DNA of 64,000 nucleotides from a virus. Below, piece by piece: positions 43,423 through 51,171 of the stretch. The translations under genes were made by a program, and so were the position numbers. Location: positions 1-64,000 of IMG/VR virus record IMGVR_UViG_3300035112_000003; one strand, 5' to 3'. Each line of letters starts with the position of its first letter. Position 1 is the stretch's first letter. The notes under the pieces are model-generated. The model was given only the letters and a program-made list of their open reading frames with translations, was not told the origin of the DNA and made no database searches.

Positions 43423-43437
43423 AAAAACGTTGTAGCT
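43423..43437 (+). repeat. Copy of the operator-like motif
   Basis: The plus-strand sequence AACGTTGTAGCTTTA matches 15 bases of the palindromic site at 34621-34636 read on the minus strand. Here only half of the palindrome is present. It lies between the divergent genes at 42607 and 43500. Confidence 0.5.
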
Positions 43438-43499
43438 TTATGCCGTCCCCGGTCTTGCCCCCGGTTGGGCTCATTATTAACAATTTAAATATTAAAGTT

Positions 43500-43772
43500 A
43501 TGGCATTAACTGGTCGTGTAATTTTCAGTGCATATCGCAAGAATCAATATGATCTTAAAAACGCCGCTGGCGGCCCAGCAACCCAAGGGATTCCCATGAA
43601 TTTCCCTGGCGCACTTTGCGAATTAAGGCCCGCGCCGGCAAACCTTACTGCCAACGGAGTAACCATGCAATCAATTATTGAACTTTTGCCGTCTGGATTA
43701 CAACGTAATGGTCAATCTGATTTCTATTACAGCGCCGATACTGTTGCAACCCTGAACACAAACGGTAGCTAA
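43500..43772 (+). CDS. Lone plus-strand gene inside the minus-strand block
   Basis: A 90-residue protein from the ATG at 43500, which follows an A+T-rich leader; the longer form from 43440 is less likely. The sequence is MALTGRVIFSAYRKNQYDLK followed by a Gly/Ala/Pro-rich region and a Ser/Asn-rich end. It looks beta-rich and may be a virion component. It is the only plus-strand gene between 8 and 56 kb and has its own terminator. Function unknown. Confidence 0.6.
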   Translation: MALTGRVIFSAYRKNQYDLKNAAGGPATQGIPMNFPGALCELRPAPANLTANGVTMQSIIELLPSGLQRNGQSDFYYSADTVATLNTNGS

Positions 43773-43805
43773 TTCTTTTTTCACGGTTCAGATTCTCATG
43801 GGTTG

Positions 43806-43836
43806 GCCTCGATGCTTAATTGTATCGGGGCTTTTT
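43806..43836 (+). terminator. Terminator of the lone plus-strand gene
   Basis: An 8-bp stem, GCCTCGAT with ATCGGGGC (one T-G pair), followed by TTTTT. It lies 34 bases past the stop and its T-run touches the end of the converging gene. Confidence 0.8.
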
Positions 43837-44092
43837 ATTGCTCCTTTACTGATAAAACATATTTCTTCCCCCAATATTCATAAGTGGTTTCTACTTTCCC
43901 TTCCGCGGCTTTTACGATCATATTCATGAAATCAATATCGAATTCAGCTTTGATTTGTGCTCTCATGTTTTTTATTTCTGATTCTATATTCATAGCCACT
44001 GGCAATAAATGCTCCCCTATTGCCCTTACATTTGAATCAGATAGGCTTTTATATGCCTGTAATTTTTGAATCAATTTATCAACGTTATTCAT
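43835..44092 (-). CDS. Hypothetical helical protein
   Basis: An 85-residue helical protein (NNVDKLIQKLQAYKSLSDSNVRA ... IESEIKNMRAQIKAEFDIDF). Its stop lies in the terminator of the converging gene. No family recognised. Confidence 0.5.
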   Translation of the reverse strand: MNNVDKLIQKLQAYKSLSDSNVRAIGEHLLPVAMNIESEIKNMRAQIKAEFDIDFMNMIVKAAEGKVETTYEYWGKKYVLSVKEQ

Positions 44093-44104
44093 ATTAATTT
44101 ATTT

Positions 44105-44857
44105 TTATTCTCGTTGTTTAGCCCATTGTTGGATTAATGCAGGCAGCGGTTCTCCTATTGGAATAAGATCATTATCCGAAAACCACAGCTTCGGGTCAAA
44201 TGTTTCGCATTGGTTTAGCTTTTGATCATAGTCTGCGAATTGAAATACCTCTTTCTGCATGTGAATGATCTTAGCCCGATGCGCTTTCTTTTCCCGGACA
44301 AAACCCATGTGATACATTCGTATATGTTCCACGAACGCATCAGAAGCAAAACAATCCAGATTTTCCGCATCATCATATGCTCGATACATTGACTTTGCTA
44401 GTCGTACAACTTGGGGGCTACATGGCATCCTTTCCAAAGGAACATTTAGCTTTGTATAAGGGGTGTCCCATAAATTAAACCGACTGATTAAATACCCTTC
44501 AGCGCCGCCATTTATAGCCCTTCTTATCCATTCATATGATCTCTCATGCGTCAGTTCATCGGCTTGCTGGTAGTATATCCATTCCGTGTTTACTTGATCT
44601 ATTGCCTTATTTGTAAAATAAGATAGTTTCTCTTTTCCTTGTTGCGATTTCCACTCTTCATTATCACACAGGATAACCCTGGTTTGCCTACCCTGGAATG
44701 TCTTTATAAGCTCACTCGTTCCATCCGTTGACCCAGCATCAAGAACTATCACTTCATCACAAAATTCCTTCAATGAGGCCACAGATTCAGCTAAACAATA
44801 ATCTTGCGAAATAGCATTGTATGCGAATGTAACACCAGTTAATGCCTTACTCATCAT
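44105..44857 (-). CDS. Glycosyltransferase family 2
   Basis: A 250-residue protein with a GT-A fold: GVTFAYNAISQDYCLAESVASL, then DEVIVLDAGSTDGTSELI (the acceptor/donor region) and an EWIYYQQADE segment for the DxD-like metal site. It uses a nucleotide sugar. Overlaps the upstream gene by 11 bases. Part of the glycan island. Confidence 0.85.
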   Translation of the reverse strand: MMSKALTGVTFAYNAISQDYCLAESVASLKEFCDEVIVLDAGSTDGTSELIKTFQGRQTRVILCDNEEWKSQQGKEKLSYFTNKAIDQVNTEWIYYQQADELTHERSYEWIRRAINGGAEGYLISRFNLWDTPYTKLNVPLERMPCSPQVVRLAKSMYRAYDDAENLDCFASDAFVEHIRMYHMGFVREKKAHRAKIIHMQKEVFQFADYDQKLNQCETFDPKLWFSDNDLIPIGEPLPALIQQWAKQRE

Positions 44858-45095
44858 CTTCCTCCTTTTTATCGAAGCCTAATAATTTAATCAATGCTAT
44901 TCGTTGTTCTTGCCTACAACATGATTTAGCAATTTCAAGCAATAGTTTTTGATAGCCTTCATCTGTCGGATATGGATTAAGACTTGTTTCAACCTTGATA
45001 AGTCCTTCCAGATAGTTATAATACCTGTTTTGCCGTTCGCATTCCCATACATCAGAAATAGGCATATTCATTCTATAGGCTGGCCCTATTATCAT
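44847..45095 (-). CDS. Small helical protein in the glycan island
   Basis: An 82-residue helical protein (NRYYNYLEGLIKVETSLN ... LLLEIAKSCCRQEQRIALIKLLGFDKKEEDDE). It overlaps the glycosyltransferase gene, which implies coupled expression. No family recognised. Confidence 0.5.
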   Translation of the reverse strand: MIIGPAYRMNMPISDVWECERQNRYYNYLEGLIKVETSLNPYPTDEGYQKLLLEIAKSCCRQEQRIALIKLLGFDKKEEDDE

Positions 45096-45098
45096 ATA

Positions 45099-45761
45099 TT
45101 ATTTCTTTTTAAGTAAAGCGACGTAAAAACCTCGCCAATACATATCATTTAAATGCTGATCTTCGGTATATGGTTCTGGGTTTAGAAGCTCTTCATGAAA
45201 CAATATCTCGCATCCACTATCAATAAGTCCATCTATTGTTCCGCGCTTTACATCTCCATACTGCCAATCATCAACGCAAACGATAAATTCATTAGCCATT
45301 GAGGGCAGAAAATGCGTCATGGCTTTACGCTGGGCCTCATACCCATGATCTGCGTCAAAGCAATACAAATCCACTTCATCGGCAAAGTTAGGCGGCAGGT
45401 CAAATGTTTCGGATACTTCCCCCAGCAACACCGTCTCTGTTCCATCAATACACTTCATGGCATTTTGGATAAATTGCTCTTCGACATTTTCGCCCGTTAT
45501 TTTGTCAGAAGCAAAACTGTCACCCCAATAAGCTATTTCAATATTTGGATTATTTCTTAACACAGAACAGAATATGCCGCCTTTATGGGTTCCATGCTCC
45601 ATGTAACGCATTGATAATGAGCCTAAATTATTCATTAGATGGCGAAGTTTGATCGAAGAAAGTGCCGGTACATCCCATGCTACTTGATCCATTTTAGATT
45701 GATGGTTCTTTGCCTTTTCAATGGCATCTTTAATTGCTTCTATTTTTTCTTCAGTTGTCAT
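45099..45761 (-). CDS. Class I SAM methyltransferase-like protein
   Basis: A 220-residue protein. It has a LSMRYMEHGTHKGGIFCSVL segment (motif I region; GTHKGG in place of GxGxG), DEVDLYCFDADHGYEAQRKAMTHF (motif near D-A-D-H) and EFIVCVDDWQYG (end strand). This matches Methyltransf_24-type enzymes found near sugar pathways. Paired with the next gene; ATGA overlap at 45758-45761. Confidence 0.7.
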   Translation of the reverse strand: MTTEEKIEAIKDAIEKAKNHQSKMDQVAWDVPALSSIKLRHLMNNLGSLSMRYMEHGTHKGGIFCSVLRNNPNIEIAYWGDSFASDKITGENVEEQFIQNAMKCIDGTETVLLGEVSETFDLPPNFADEVDLYCFDADHGYEAQRKAMTHFLPSMANEFIVCVDDWQYGDVKRGTIDGLIDSGCEILFHEELLNPEPYTEDQHLNDMYWRGFYVALLKKK

Positions 45762-46381
45762 TGATAATTTATTTTATATAAACGGAGATTGTTCATGTCT
45801 TTTACTAGTTCTAGTTCTGGGAAATGCGTAAGGGCCTTTTTAGTATCCCCATATCTCTCATAAAAATCATCGTAAAGGATATAGGGGATTTTCATTTTTA
45901 TGCATAGTTCAGTATCATCAATAATGCTTTTTTCGTCGTGAGCGCCGTCAATAAATGCGAGATCGAAGAATCGGTGCATAGGATATGAATTAGCTGTATA
46001 GTCGTTGACATCATCTCTCCACTGAAATTCAAATCTATCTTGGTATGTACGTCTTAAGTATTCTGCACCTAGCAGTGTTTCATCCTTTTGGCTAATATCA
46101 CAACTCAATACATACCCATCAAATAAATTTAGCCACATGGAAACAGAATGTCCCATATTAAACCCAATCTCTAATATACACTCCGGGTTTACTATCTCAA
46201 TAGCTTCCCTGAAATGCCTTAATATGTGTGGGCCGCTATGGTATGGGATTGGTACGCCAAATTTATCCAACCCATCACCATTCTTTCCTGCCCTGGTTGG
46301 AAGCCCTTCAGTTATTTTATTATAGAAGGCCCAATCTTCTTCTGAGGCATACAGTAGTTCTTCATCTGTTAGTTCTGTCAT
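45758..46381 (-). CDS. Class I SAM methyltransferase-like protein
   Basis: A 207-residue protein: ECILEIGFNMGHSVSMWL (motif I with IGFNMGHS), CDISQKDETL (motif II), DLAFIDGAHDEKSIIDDTEL (metal-type IDGAHDE loop) and PYILYDDFYERYG. The IDGAHD loop is shared by cephalosporin-hydroxylase and Methyltransf_24-type enzymes that act on sugars. Possible O-methylation of a glycan; substrate unknown. Confidence 0.75.
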   Translation of the reverse strand: MTELTDEELLYASEEDWAFYNKITEGLPTRAGKNGDGLDKFGVPIPYHSGPHILRHFREAIEIVNPECILEIGFNMGHSVSMWLNLFDGYVLSCDISQKDETLLGAEYLRRTYQDRFEFQWRDDVNDYTANSYPMHRFFDLAFIDGAHDEKSIIDDTELCIKMKIPYILYDDFYERYGDTKKALTHFPELELVKDMNNLRLYKINYQ

Positions 46382-46390
46382 ATTAACAAT

Positions 46391-46744
46391 TTATTTAGTC
46401 GAATTTACAGGAGTTACTTTTGGATAACATCCACGAATGCCATAATAGATGCTTTCAAAAAACTTAACCGGCAATCCCGACCAAAGTTCGGGGATGCGAA
46501 CAAACCCACATCCGGCATTATATTGAATCCATATTCCATGATCAATTGGAACGCCTTCACTATTAACTTCACTAAGGATTAGTACAAACATATTCCGATC
46601 GAATTCCTTTTCTCGGAAATGGAGGTCTTCATCGTTCATATACGGCATATCATATATGTCATATGACTGTTCTTCATTGTATTTTTCAAACCCATGAGAT
46701 AACAGATATTCTTCATCAACATATTTTGTAGCATCCTCTGTCAT
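46391..46744 (-). CDS. Hypothetical protein in the glycan island
   Basis: A 117-residue acidic protein with Tyr/Glu/Asp-rich N-terminus (SYDIYDMPYMNDEDLHFREKEFDRN) and a Gly-rich second half. Overlaps the next gene by four bases. No family recognised. Confidence 0.5.
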   Translation of the reverse strand: MTEDATKYVDEEYLLSHGFEKYNEEQSYDIYDMPYMNDEDLHFREKEFDRNMFVLILSEVNSEGVPIDHGIWIQYNAGCGFVRIPELWSGLPVKFFESIYYGIRGCYPKVTPVNSTK

Positions 46745-48168
46745 AACAATTCATTTATAGCGTCAAGAAGATCAGAAGTTTTAAACTGAACACATGGGGG
46801 ATTTATTTTGTCGTCTATGCATTCTTGCCCATCCACGGTTATAGATTCATGCCAACAATACTTTAAGGAACATAAATTATGCCCGGGCTTATGGTTGGTT
46901 ATTACCCTAATGTTTTTTTGATCCGGCCAGATATAATCGGGATTGACATTGCCATGAAATACTATTAGTTTACGCCCTAACGCTACTGCAATATTCGCAG
47001 GGCCACTGTCTACAGAAATTAAGCATTCAGCGCCAGCCAACATATACATCAATAGTGGTTCTGCTAATGTATTTATCTTGATGGCCCCCGTCTCTTCGCT
47101 CTCGCCTTTCCCTATTTGGAATACAGTGTACCCTTTTGCTATTAGATTTATCACAATATACTTCCAGTCAATACCGTAAATGTTTCGACCCTCTTGCGCT
47201 CTCTTATCGATATGCAAACACACATATTTATTAGGGAACAATGTAGTTGATTTATCTACTCCTACATTCAATCTGGGATTGCGAATTACCCGCTCGCTTT
47301 CTGGCACTTCACAGAAATCATAGTAGCTTTTAAGGTGCAATTGCTTTGGGTTCGATTCATACGACATTTCGAGATTGTAAACTTTAGCCGTAGCTAGTAC
47401 TCTCGGGTCAATTTGTCTAGGGAATAACACAGGGAAATAGTGATTGTAGAATAATGTTTCAAATTGCGGTAAAGTATCCAAAACAACCCGGTAACCTTTC
47501 TTGTGAAAATACTCCATGACCGGTTCGCACTGTATGCAGTCTCCCATTGCAGCGGGGCGGCGTATCACAACCATTGGCCTATACGGCTCATGAAACCAAC
47601 CGTGGAAGCCAAAAGTTCTGCCAACCGGGGTTCTTAACTCAAAGGAGAATTGTTCGCATATTTCATCAGGAGCCCATTTAAAATCATAATTCTTTTCTAA
47701 GTATCTCCTATATACACGTGACACCGCCACATCTTCTGGCGCAGTTGCATTTATATGGTCATCAGTTGCTACCGTCTTCATTAACCGTAAGGAACGCCAG
47801 CTAAACCCTCCATTACCGTTTGCGAGGCCGTCATTTTCAATCCACAACGCGCCCGCCCAATCATAATCATACAGCCTTGCATCAAACATATCCCCGTTCA
47901 AAACCCACGAATCATGCTGAGTAACTAGGACATAATTGGTTGTTATAGGTAGATAAGCATGTTTTAATATAAATTCACTGTATTCATCTTTTGATTTTAT
48001 TGGCGGTATTTGAACAATACTTATGCCATCCAATTTCAGATCAACATTCGTATACAGTATCACTTTGTCAAACTCACATTGTGCCATGCTTTTTCTCAAT
48101 GAAGCAATTGCGGCCCCCGGATTTAAAGTATCAATAGCGATTAGCGTACAATCCTTTATTCGTCTCAT
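46741..48168 (-). CDS. DUF5672-GT9 fusion glycosyltransferase
   Basis: A 475-residue protein. The N-terminal part (1 to about 195) has the DUF5672 pattern: VLVTQHDSWVLNGDMFD, YDWAGALW, GNGGFSWRSLRLM, PEDVAVSRVY, FGFHGWFHEP. The C-terminal part (about 200-475) is GT9-like: VVIRRPAAMGDCIQCEPVMEYF, YVCLHIDKRAQEG, and the donor-binding MLAGAECLISVDSGPANIAVALGRKLIVFHG. Two transferase modules in one chain suggest sequential sugar additions. It shares a four-base overlap with each neighbour. Confidence 0.8.
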   Translation of the reverse strand: MRRIKDCTLIAIDTLNPGAAIASLRKSMAQCEFDKVILYTNVDLKLDGISIVQIPPIKSKDEYSEFILKHAYLPITTNYVLVTQHDSWVLNGDMFDARLYDYDWAGALWIENDGLANGNGGFSWRSLRLMKTVATDDHINATAPEDVAVSRVYRRYLEKNYDFKWAPDEICEQFSFELRTPVGRTFGFHGWFHEPYRPMVVIRRPAAMGDCIQCEPVMEYFHKKGYRVVLDTLPQFETLFYNHYFPVLFPRQIDPRVLATAKVYNLEMSYESNPKQLHLKSYYDFCEVPESERVIRNPRLNVGVDKSTTLFPNKYVCLHIDKRAQEGRNIYGIDWKYIVINLIAKGYTVFQIGKGESEETGAIKINTLAEPLLMYMLAGAECLISVDSGPANIAVALGRKLIVFHGNVNPDYIWPDQKNIRVITNHKPGHNLCSLKYCWHESITVDGQECIDDKINPPCVQFKTSDLLDAINELL

Positions 48169-48377
48169 TCAGTCGGTAGTTTTATTCCTTGGTTAGCTAA
48201 AAGTTTGTCTTTAATTTCTTCGGATAATTGGTCGAAACGTAGGCGTTCATACAAGCCATCCCCTTTACTTTTCAAAAAGTAGGGGAAGGAATAATAGGTA
48301 TCCCCGTTATCAGATACTATAGTTTGAGAGAAATGCCATAGGGTAGATTCCTGATCAGGGGTTAGTAACATTTCCAT
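48165..48377 (-). CDS. Hypothetical protein
   Basis: A 70-residue protein (LTPDQESTLWHFSQTIVSDNGDTYYSFPYFLKSKGDG) of mixed structure. It precedes the fusion glycosyltransferase and overlaps it by four bases. No family recognised. Confidence 0.5.
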   Translation of the reverse strand: MEMLLTPDQESTLWHFSQTIVSDNGDTYYSFPYFLKSKGDGLYERLRFDQLSEEIKDKLLANQGIKLPTE

Positions 48378-48381
48378 TTGA

Positions 48382-48465
48382 TTATTTTTTGTCTAAAGAT
48401 TTCATAAATCTAATAAATATAATCAATAATATTATAGTTGTAATTATGCCAATAATAGATTCCAT
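48382..48465 (-). CDS. 27-residue membrane peptide
   Basis: The ATG at 48465 overlaps the preceding TAA as TAATG. The peptide is almost wholly one hydrophobic helix (SIIGIITTIILLIIFI) with a basic KSLDKK end. Coupling to the upstream gene supports it despite its small size. Confidence 0.5.
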   Translation of the reverse strand: MESIIGIITTIILLIIFIRFMKSLDKK

Positions 48466-48683
48466 TATTTATTGTTTTTAGGGGATTCTGGGATCATGTA
48501 ATGAGTTGGCTTAGTAGTAGTAGAATTATCAAACGCAAATTCAAATTCATAAACCTTCCCTTTAGGAGTCAATGTTATTGAATTTAAACTAGCAATTTTC
48601 CAATCATTAAACTCTTCAAGCCAGATCAGAAGTTCCTCATTAAAAGGAGGGTCTTTTTTACCATTTAACTCTACCCATTTCAT
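48465..48683 (-). CDS. Hypothetical protein
   Basis: A 72-residue protein with WVELNGKKDPPFNEELLIWLEEFNDWKIASLNS and a short beta tail, like small phage DUF551-type proteins. The ending (TKPTHYMIPESPK) resembles the THWMPLPEPP ending of that family. Family call tentative. Confidence 0.55.
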   Translation of the reverse strand: MKWVELNGKKDPPFNEELLIWLEEFNDWKIASLNSITLTPKGKVYEFEFAFDNSTTTKPTHYMIPESPKNNK

Positions 48684-48684
48684 A

Positions 48685-49026
48685 TTAATTCTTTTTAGTT
48701 TTAGTTGCCGAATCTTTCTTTACTTCAGTCTTAGGCTTTTCGGAAGCTATTTGTGCATTGATCTGTTTAACAAACTCAGATTGTATTACGCCGAACAATG
48801 AATCATTGATGTAAGTTACTTCTTTGGAAGGAAGGTCAGAATTTTTGAGCTTATTTTTCACAAACTCCATCCCGTTTATTGTGTTGCTCCATTGATCTAA
48901 AGTCAACGAAACGGAATAGCGTTTAGGTTGCTCTTGTCGTGTCTGCGCTTTCAATGCCCAGGTCAATCCAGATACAATAGTAATAACAGAAATAAATAGT
49001 AATGTTCTTGATTTAGTTGATTTCAT
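48685..49026 (-). CDS. Exported or anchored small protein
   Basis: A 113-residue protein with an N-terminal hydrophobic helix (TLLFISVITIVSGLTWAL) after a basic start and an AQT junction, so either a signal peptide or an anchor. The remainder is helical and charged with a Lys-rich tail. No family recognised. Confidence 0.55.
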   Translation of the reverse strand: MKSTKSRTLLFISVITIVSGLTWALKAQTRQEQPKRYSVSLTLDQWSNTINGMEFVKNKLKNSDLPSKEVTYINDSLFGVIQSEFVKQINAQIASEKPKTEVKKDSATKTKKN

Positions 49027-49029
49027 TTA

Positions 49030-49281
49030 TTATAGTTTTTGTTTTGCTTTTTGAAATCCTTCTTCCGCTGTCCCGTTTCCAATAATGCTTAATTTAATGG
49101 GAAGTATTTCATATCCTTCCTCAAACAGTATATTCAACGGCCTAGAAACCCCTTTGCTGGCTAACATTTCAACCATGCCTATGCATGTAGCAAAATCTGG
49201 CGCTAGCGAAAATAACTGCGGATTACCATCATCAGCCACTAGTACATACAATTCTTCATCTTTAATTTCTTGTAATTTCAT
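49030..49281 (-). CDS. Hypothetical acidic protein
   Basis: An 83-residue protein, alpha-beta, acidic (KDEELYVLVADDGNPQLFSLAPDFATCIGMVEML). No membrane or metal motif. Family unknown. Confidence 0.5.
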   Translation of the reverse strand: MKLQEIKDEELYVLVADDGNPQLFSLAPDFATCIGMVEMLASKGVSRPLNILFEEGYEILPIKLSIIGNGTAEEGFQKAKQKL

Positions 49282-49290
49282 GTTTAATTT

Positions 49291-49503
49291 TTATTTATTA
49301 AATAACTCATTATAGCATACCCCTGGCATTAAAGCTCTATCGTAGTATGTTTTTACTAAAGGCTCATTAAAGAATATTCTTTCTTCTACTTGCTCTACAG
49401 TGATCCCATGCTTTGAAGCGATTATTCTCTTTAAGGCTACCTTCCAGTCTTCAAATGACCGGCTTGATTTAGCGGTTGGATGTTGTGGTATATTCTCTTC
49501 CAT
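49291..49503 (-). CDS. Hypothetical protein
   Basis: A 70-residue protein, mostly helical (SFEDWKVALKRIIASKHGITVEQVEERIFFNEPLVKTYYDR). Overlaps the upstream gene by 35 bases. No family recognised. Confidence 0.5.
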   Translation of the reverse strand: MEENIPQHPTAKSSRSFEDWKVALKRIIASKHGITVEQVEERIFFNEPLVKTYYDRALMPGVCYNELFNK

Positions 49504-49840
49504 GTTGTTGTATGTTTAATTCGTCAAAGATAAATGGGAAACATAATTGGTTAGGGTCTTCAGGGATAGGTGCTTTGGGATTATCTGGGTCATCAGGATC
49601 ACCATCATTACCCCAATCCCATTTTACCCATGCAGTACAAGTAGGGCTACCATTTGCATCATACGTCCATTCTTCTGGGTATTCTTTATCTTTTACATCA
49701 TGGATCATTGACCTACACAATATCATGCATTGCTTTTTGTTATCTGGATCGGGATGTTGATTAATGCACCTATCACAAAAGTGATCTGTAAATGCCATTC
49801 CTTCTGTCCCGTTCGAGGGCCGGTATTTTTTATTATTCAT
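49469..49840 (-). CDS. Cys-rich acidic protein
   Basis: A 123-residue protein with a Cys/His cluster (FCDRCINQHPDPDNKKQCMILC), a possible zinc or iron site, and an Asp/Pro-rich middle (DGDPDDPDNPKAPIPEDPN). It overlaps the next gene by four bases (ATGA-type). No family recognised. Confidence 0.5.
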   Translation of the reverse strand: MNNKKYRPSNGTEGMAFTDHFCDRCINQHPDPDNKKQCMILCRSMIHDVKDKEYPEEWTYDANGSPTCTAWVKWDWGNDGDPDDPDNPKAPIPEDPNQLCFPFIFDELNIQQHGREYTTTSNR

Positions 49841-50172
49841 GAGTTAGCTAATTCAAGTAAAACATCTGCGTGGCATGGTTGACCCTCTTTACACCAGCAA
49901 GCCAAATTTTTGCCTTTTAATTCAGACAAATCAGCCGTCATAATCAACCCTTTGCCAAATATAAATGCTGGATTCAACTTTATAAGAACTAGGTTTTTGT
50001 AGCAATTAATAGCTTCCTGAACAGTATTTATTTTAAAAGGAGTGCCAAAATGGTTTTTAACCTCATCGCCTACTTTAAATGGATTCCCCCATTTAGTGGG
50101 CCTACCAACATATACAGTATTAGGCGGCATCACCCATCCTTTTGTTCTCTTTCGTTGTATTCGTATCGGCAT
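49837..50172 (-). CDS. DUF4326 protein
   Basis: A 111-residue protein with the full DUF4326 signature: RKRTKGWVMPPNTVYVGRPTKWGNPF and LKGKNLACWCKEGQPCHADVLLELAN. The family is common in phages and of unproven biochemical role. It overlaps the upstream gene by 53 bases. Confidence 0.8.
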   Translation of the reverse strand: MPIRIQRKRTKGWVMPPNTVYVGRPTKWGNPFKVGDEVKNHFGTPFKINTVQEAINCYKNLVLIKLNPAFIFGKGLIMTADLSELKGKNLACWCKEGQPCHADVLLELANS

Positions 50173-50392
50173 TTACTTCTATTTTAATGTGTTCGTTCCT
50201 GTGTAATTCAAGCATTTGTAATTTCTCAATAAACAGATCGGCATTTTTCTCCCAACATTTCTTCCGGTCTTTCAATTGAATTCCATACGACTCTTCCCAT
50301 AGCTTTGTGAACTTACGAAGATTTGCAATAACTCGAATAGCCTCTTCAGTTATTTTTAATAACTCTTCCTCATTTCGTATTTGTATTTTCAT
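50120..50392 (-). CDS. Hypothetical helical protein
   Basis: A 90-residue helical protein (RNEEELLKITEEAIRVIANLRKFTKLWEESYG ... NADLFIEKLQMLELHRNEH). The long overlap with the DUF4326 gene means one of the two starts may be wrong. No family recognised. Confidence 0.5.
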   Translation of the reverse strand: MKIQIRNEEELLKITEEAIRVIANLRKFTKLWEESYGIQLKDRKKCWEKNADLFIEKLQMLELHRNEHIKIEVNADTNTTKENKRMGDAA

Positions 50393-50394
50393 AA

Positions 50395-50835
50395 TTAAAA
50401 AGGCAAATCATCATCTCCGGTTAATGTAATATCAGTTGTTACTGGCTGATAGCTGTTAGCGCCATTATCATATGAAGAAGCCTGATTGCCTTGTGGTTGT
50501 TGGTTACCATCACCTGGTTTTGCACCACCTAATAATTGAATACTATGTACTCGTAAGATAATATTCGCTTTTACTTCACCCTGATTATTTTTATACATTT
50601 TAACATCAGGAGAGCCGTCCACGAAAACTTGTGACCCTTTCAGAAGATATTGCGCTACTTTAGTTTTATCAGTCCAATACGCACATCCCACCCATACAGT
50701 TTTTTGAACTTCCACATTATTCACATCCCTATATTTTTCAGTATGTGCTACATTGAAATTTATTACAGTTTTGCCATTTACATTATTTATTGTAGCGTCT
50801 TTCCCTAAGTGGCCAATTGCTTGTAGCTTAATCAT
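50395..50835 (-). CDS. ssb: Single-stranded DNA-binding protein
   Basis: A 146-residue protein with a classic SSB OB-fold (LQAIGHLGKDATINNVNGKTVINFNVAHTEKYRD ... VWVGCAYW ... YLLKGSQVFVDGSPDVKMYKNNQG), a Gly/Gln/Asn-rich linker and an acidic DDDLPF tip used to recruit replication proteins. It protects single strands during phage replication and recombination. Confidence 0.95.
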   Translation of the reverse strand: MIKLQAIGHLGKDATINNVNGKTVINFNVAHTEKYRDVNNVEVQKTVWVGCAYWTDKTKVAQYLLKGSQVFVDGSPDVKMYKNNQGEVKANIILRVHSIQLLGGAKPGDGNQQPQGNQASSYDNGANSYQPVTTDITLTGDDDLPF

Positions 50836-50838
50836 AAA

Positions 50839-51171
50839 TTATTTGTTTTCGTTTAAAAAATATTCTATTACGTAAAATGTTTTTGCAATTTCAATCATTC
50901 GTTTAGTGTCAGCGGTTTTACCCTTACATATTTCCAGAACAAAGGCCCACATCTGCTTTTTTACGCCTTTATCTAACTGTTCAATAGGCACTAATTTCTT
51001 ATGCCTTTTAAGTTCTGAGTATACCCAGCACATTATCCCACGCCTACAGTTTAGTTCTACTATCTGGTTTGTATAGTCTACATTGTCCTGTTCAAAATAG
51101 AATGTTTCTTTTCGGCCTATACGCTCCATGCAGGCTAACCAATCATGATCTGCTTTTTGATATTTATCCAT
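50839..51171 (-). CDS. Hypothetical replication-region protein
   Basis: A 110-residue basic helical protein (NQIVELNCRRGIMCWVYSELKRHKKLV ... KQMWAFVLEICKGKTADTKRMIEIAKTF), located between the SSB and loader genes and overlapping the loader stop by one base. May be an accessory of the helicase loader. No family recognised. Confidence 0.5.
   Translation of the reverse strand: MDKYQKADHDWLACMERIGRKETFYFEQDNVDYTNQIVELNCRRGIMCWVYSELKRHKKLVPIEQLDKGVKKQMWAFVLEICKGKTADTKRMIEIAKTFYVIEYFLNENK

Noticed and set aside
47340-47365. GGGTTCGATTC sequence like a tRNA T-arm
   Set aside because: It lies in the coding sequence of the fusion glycosyltransferase and no acceptor, D or anticodon arm surrounds it.
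48382-48465. Non-coding gap between 48377 and 48465
   Set aside because: A TAATG-coupled membrane peptide fills it, so it was recorded as a gene instead.
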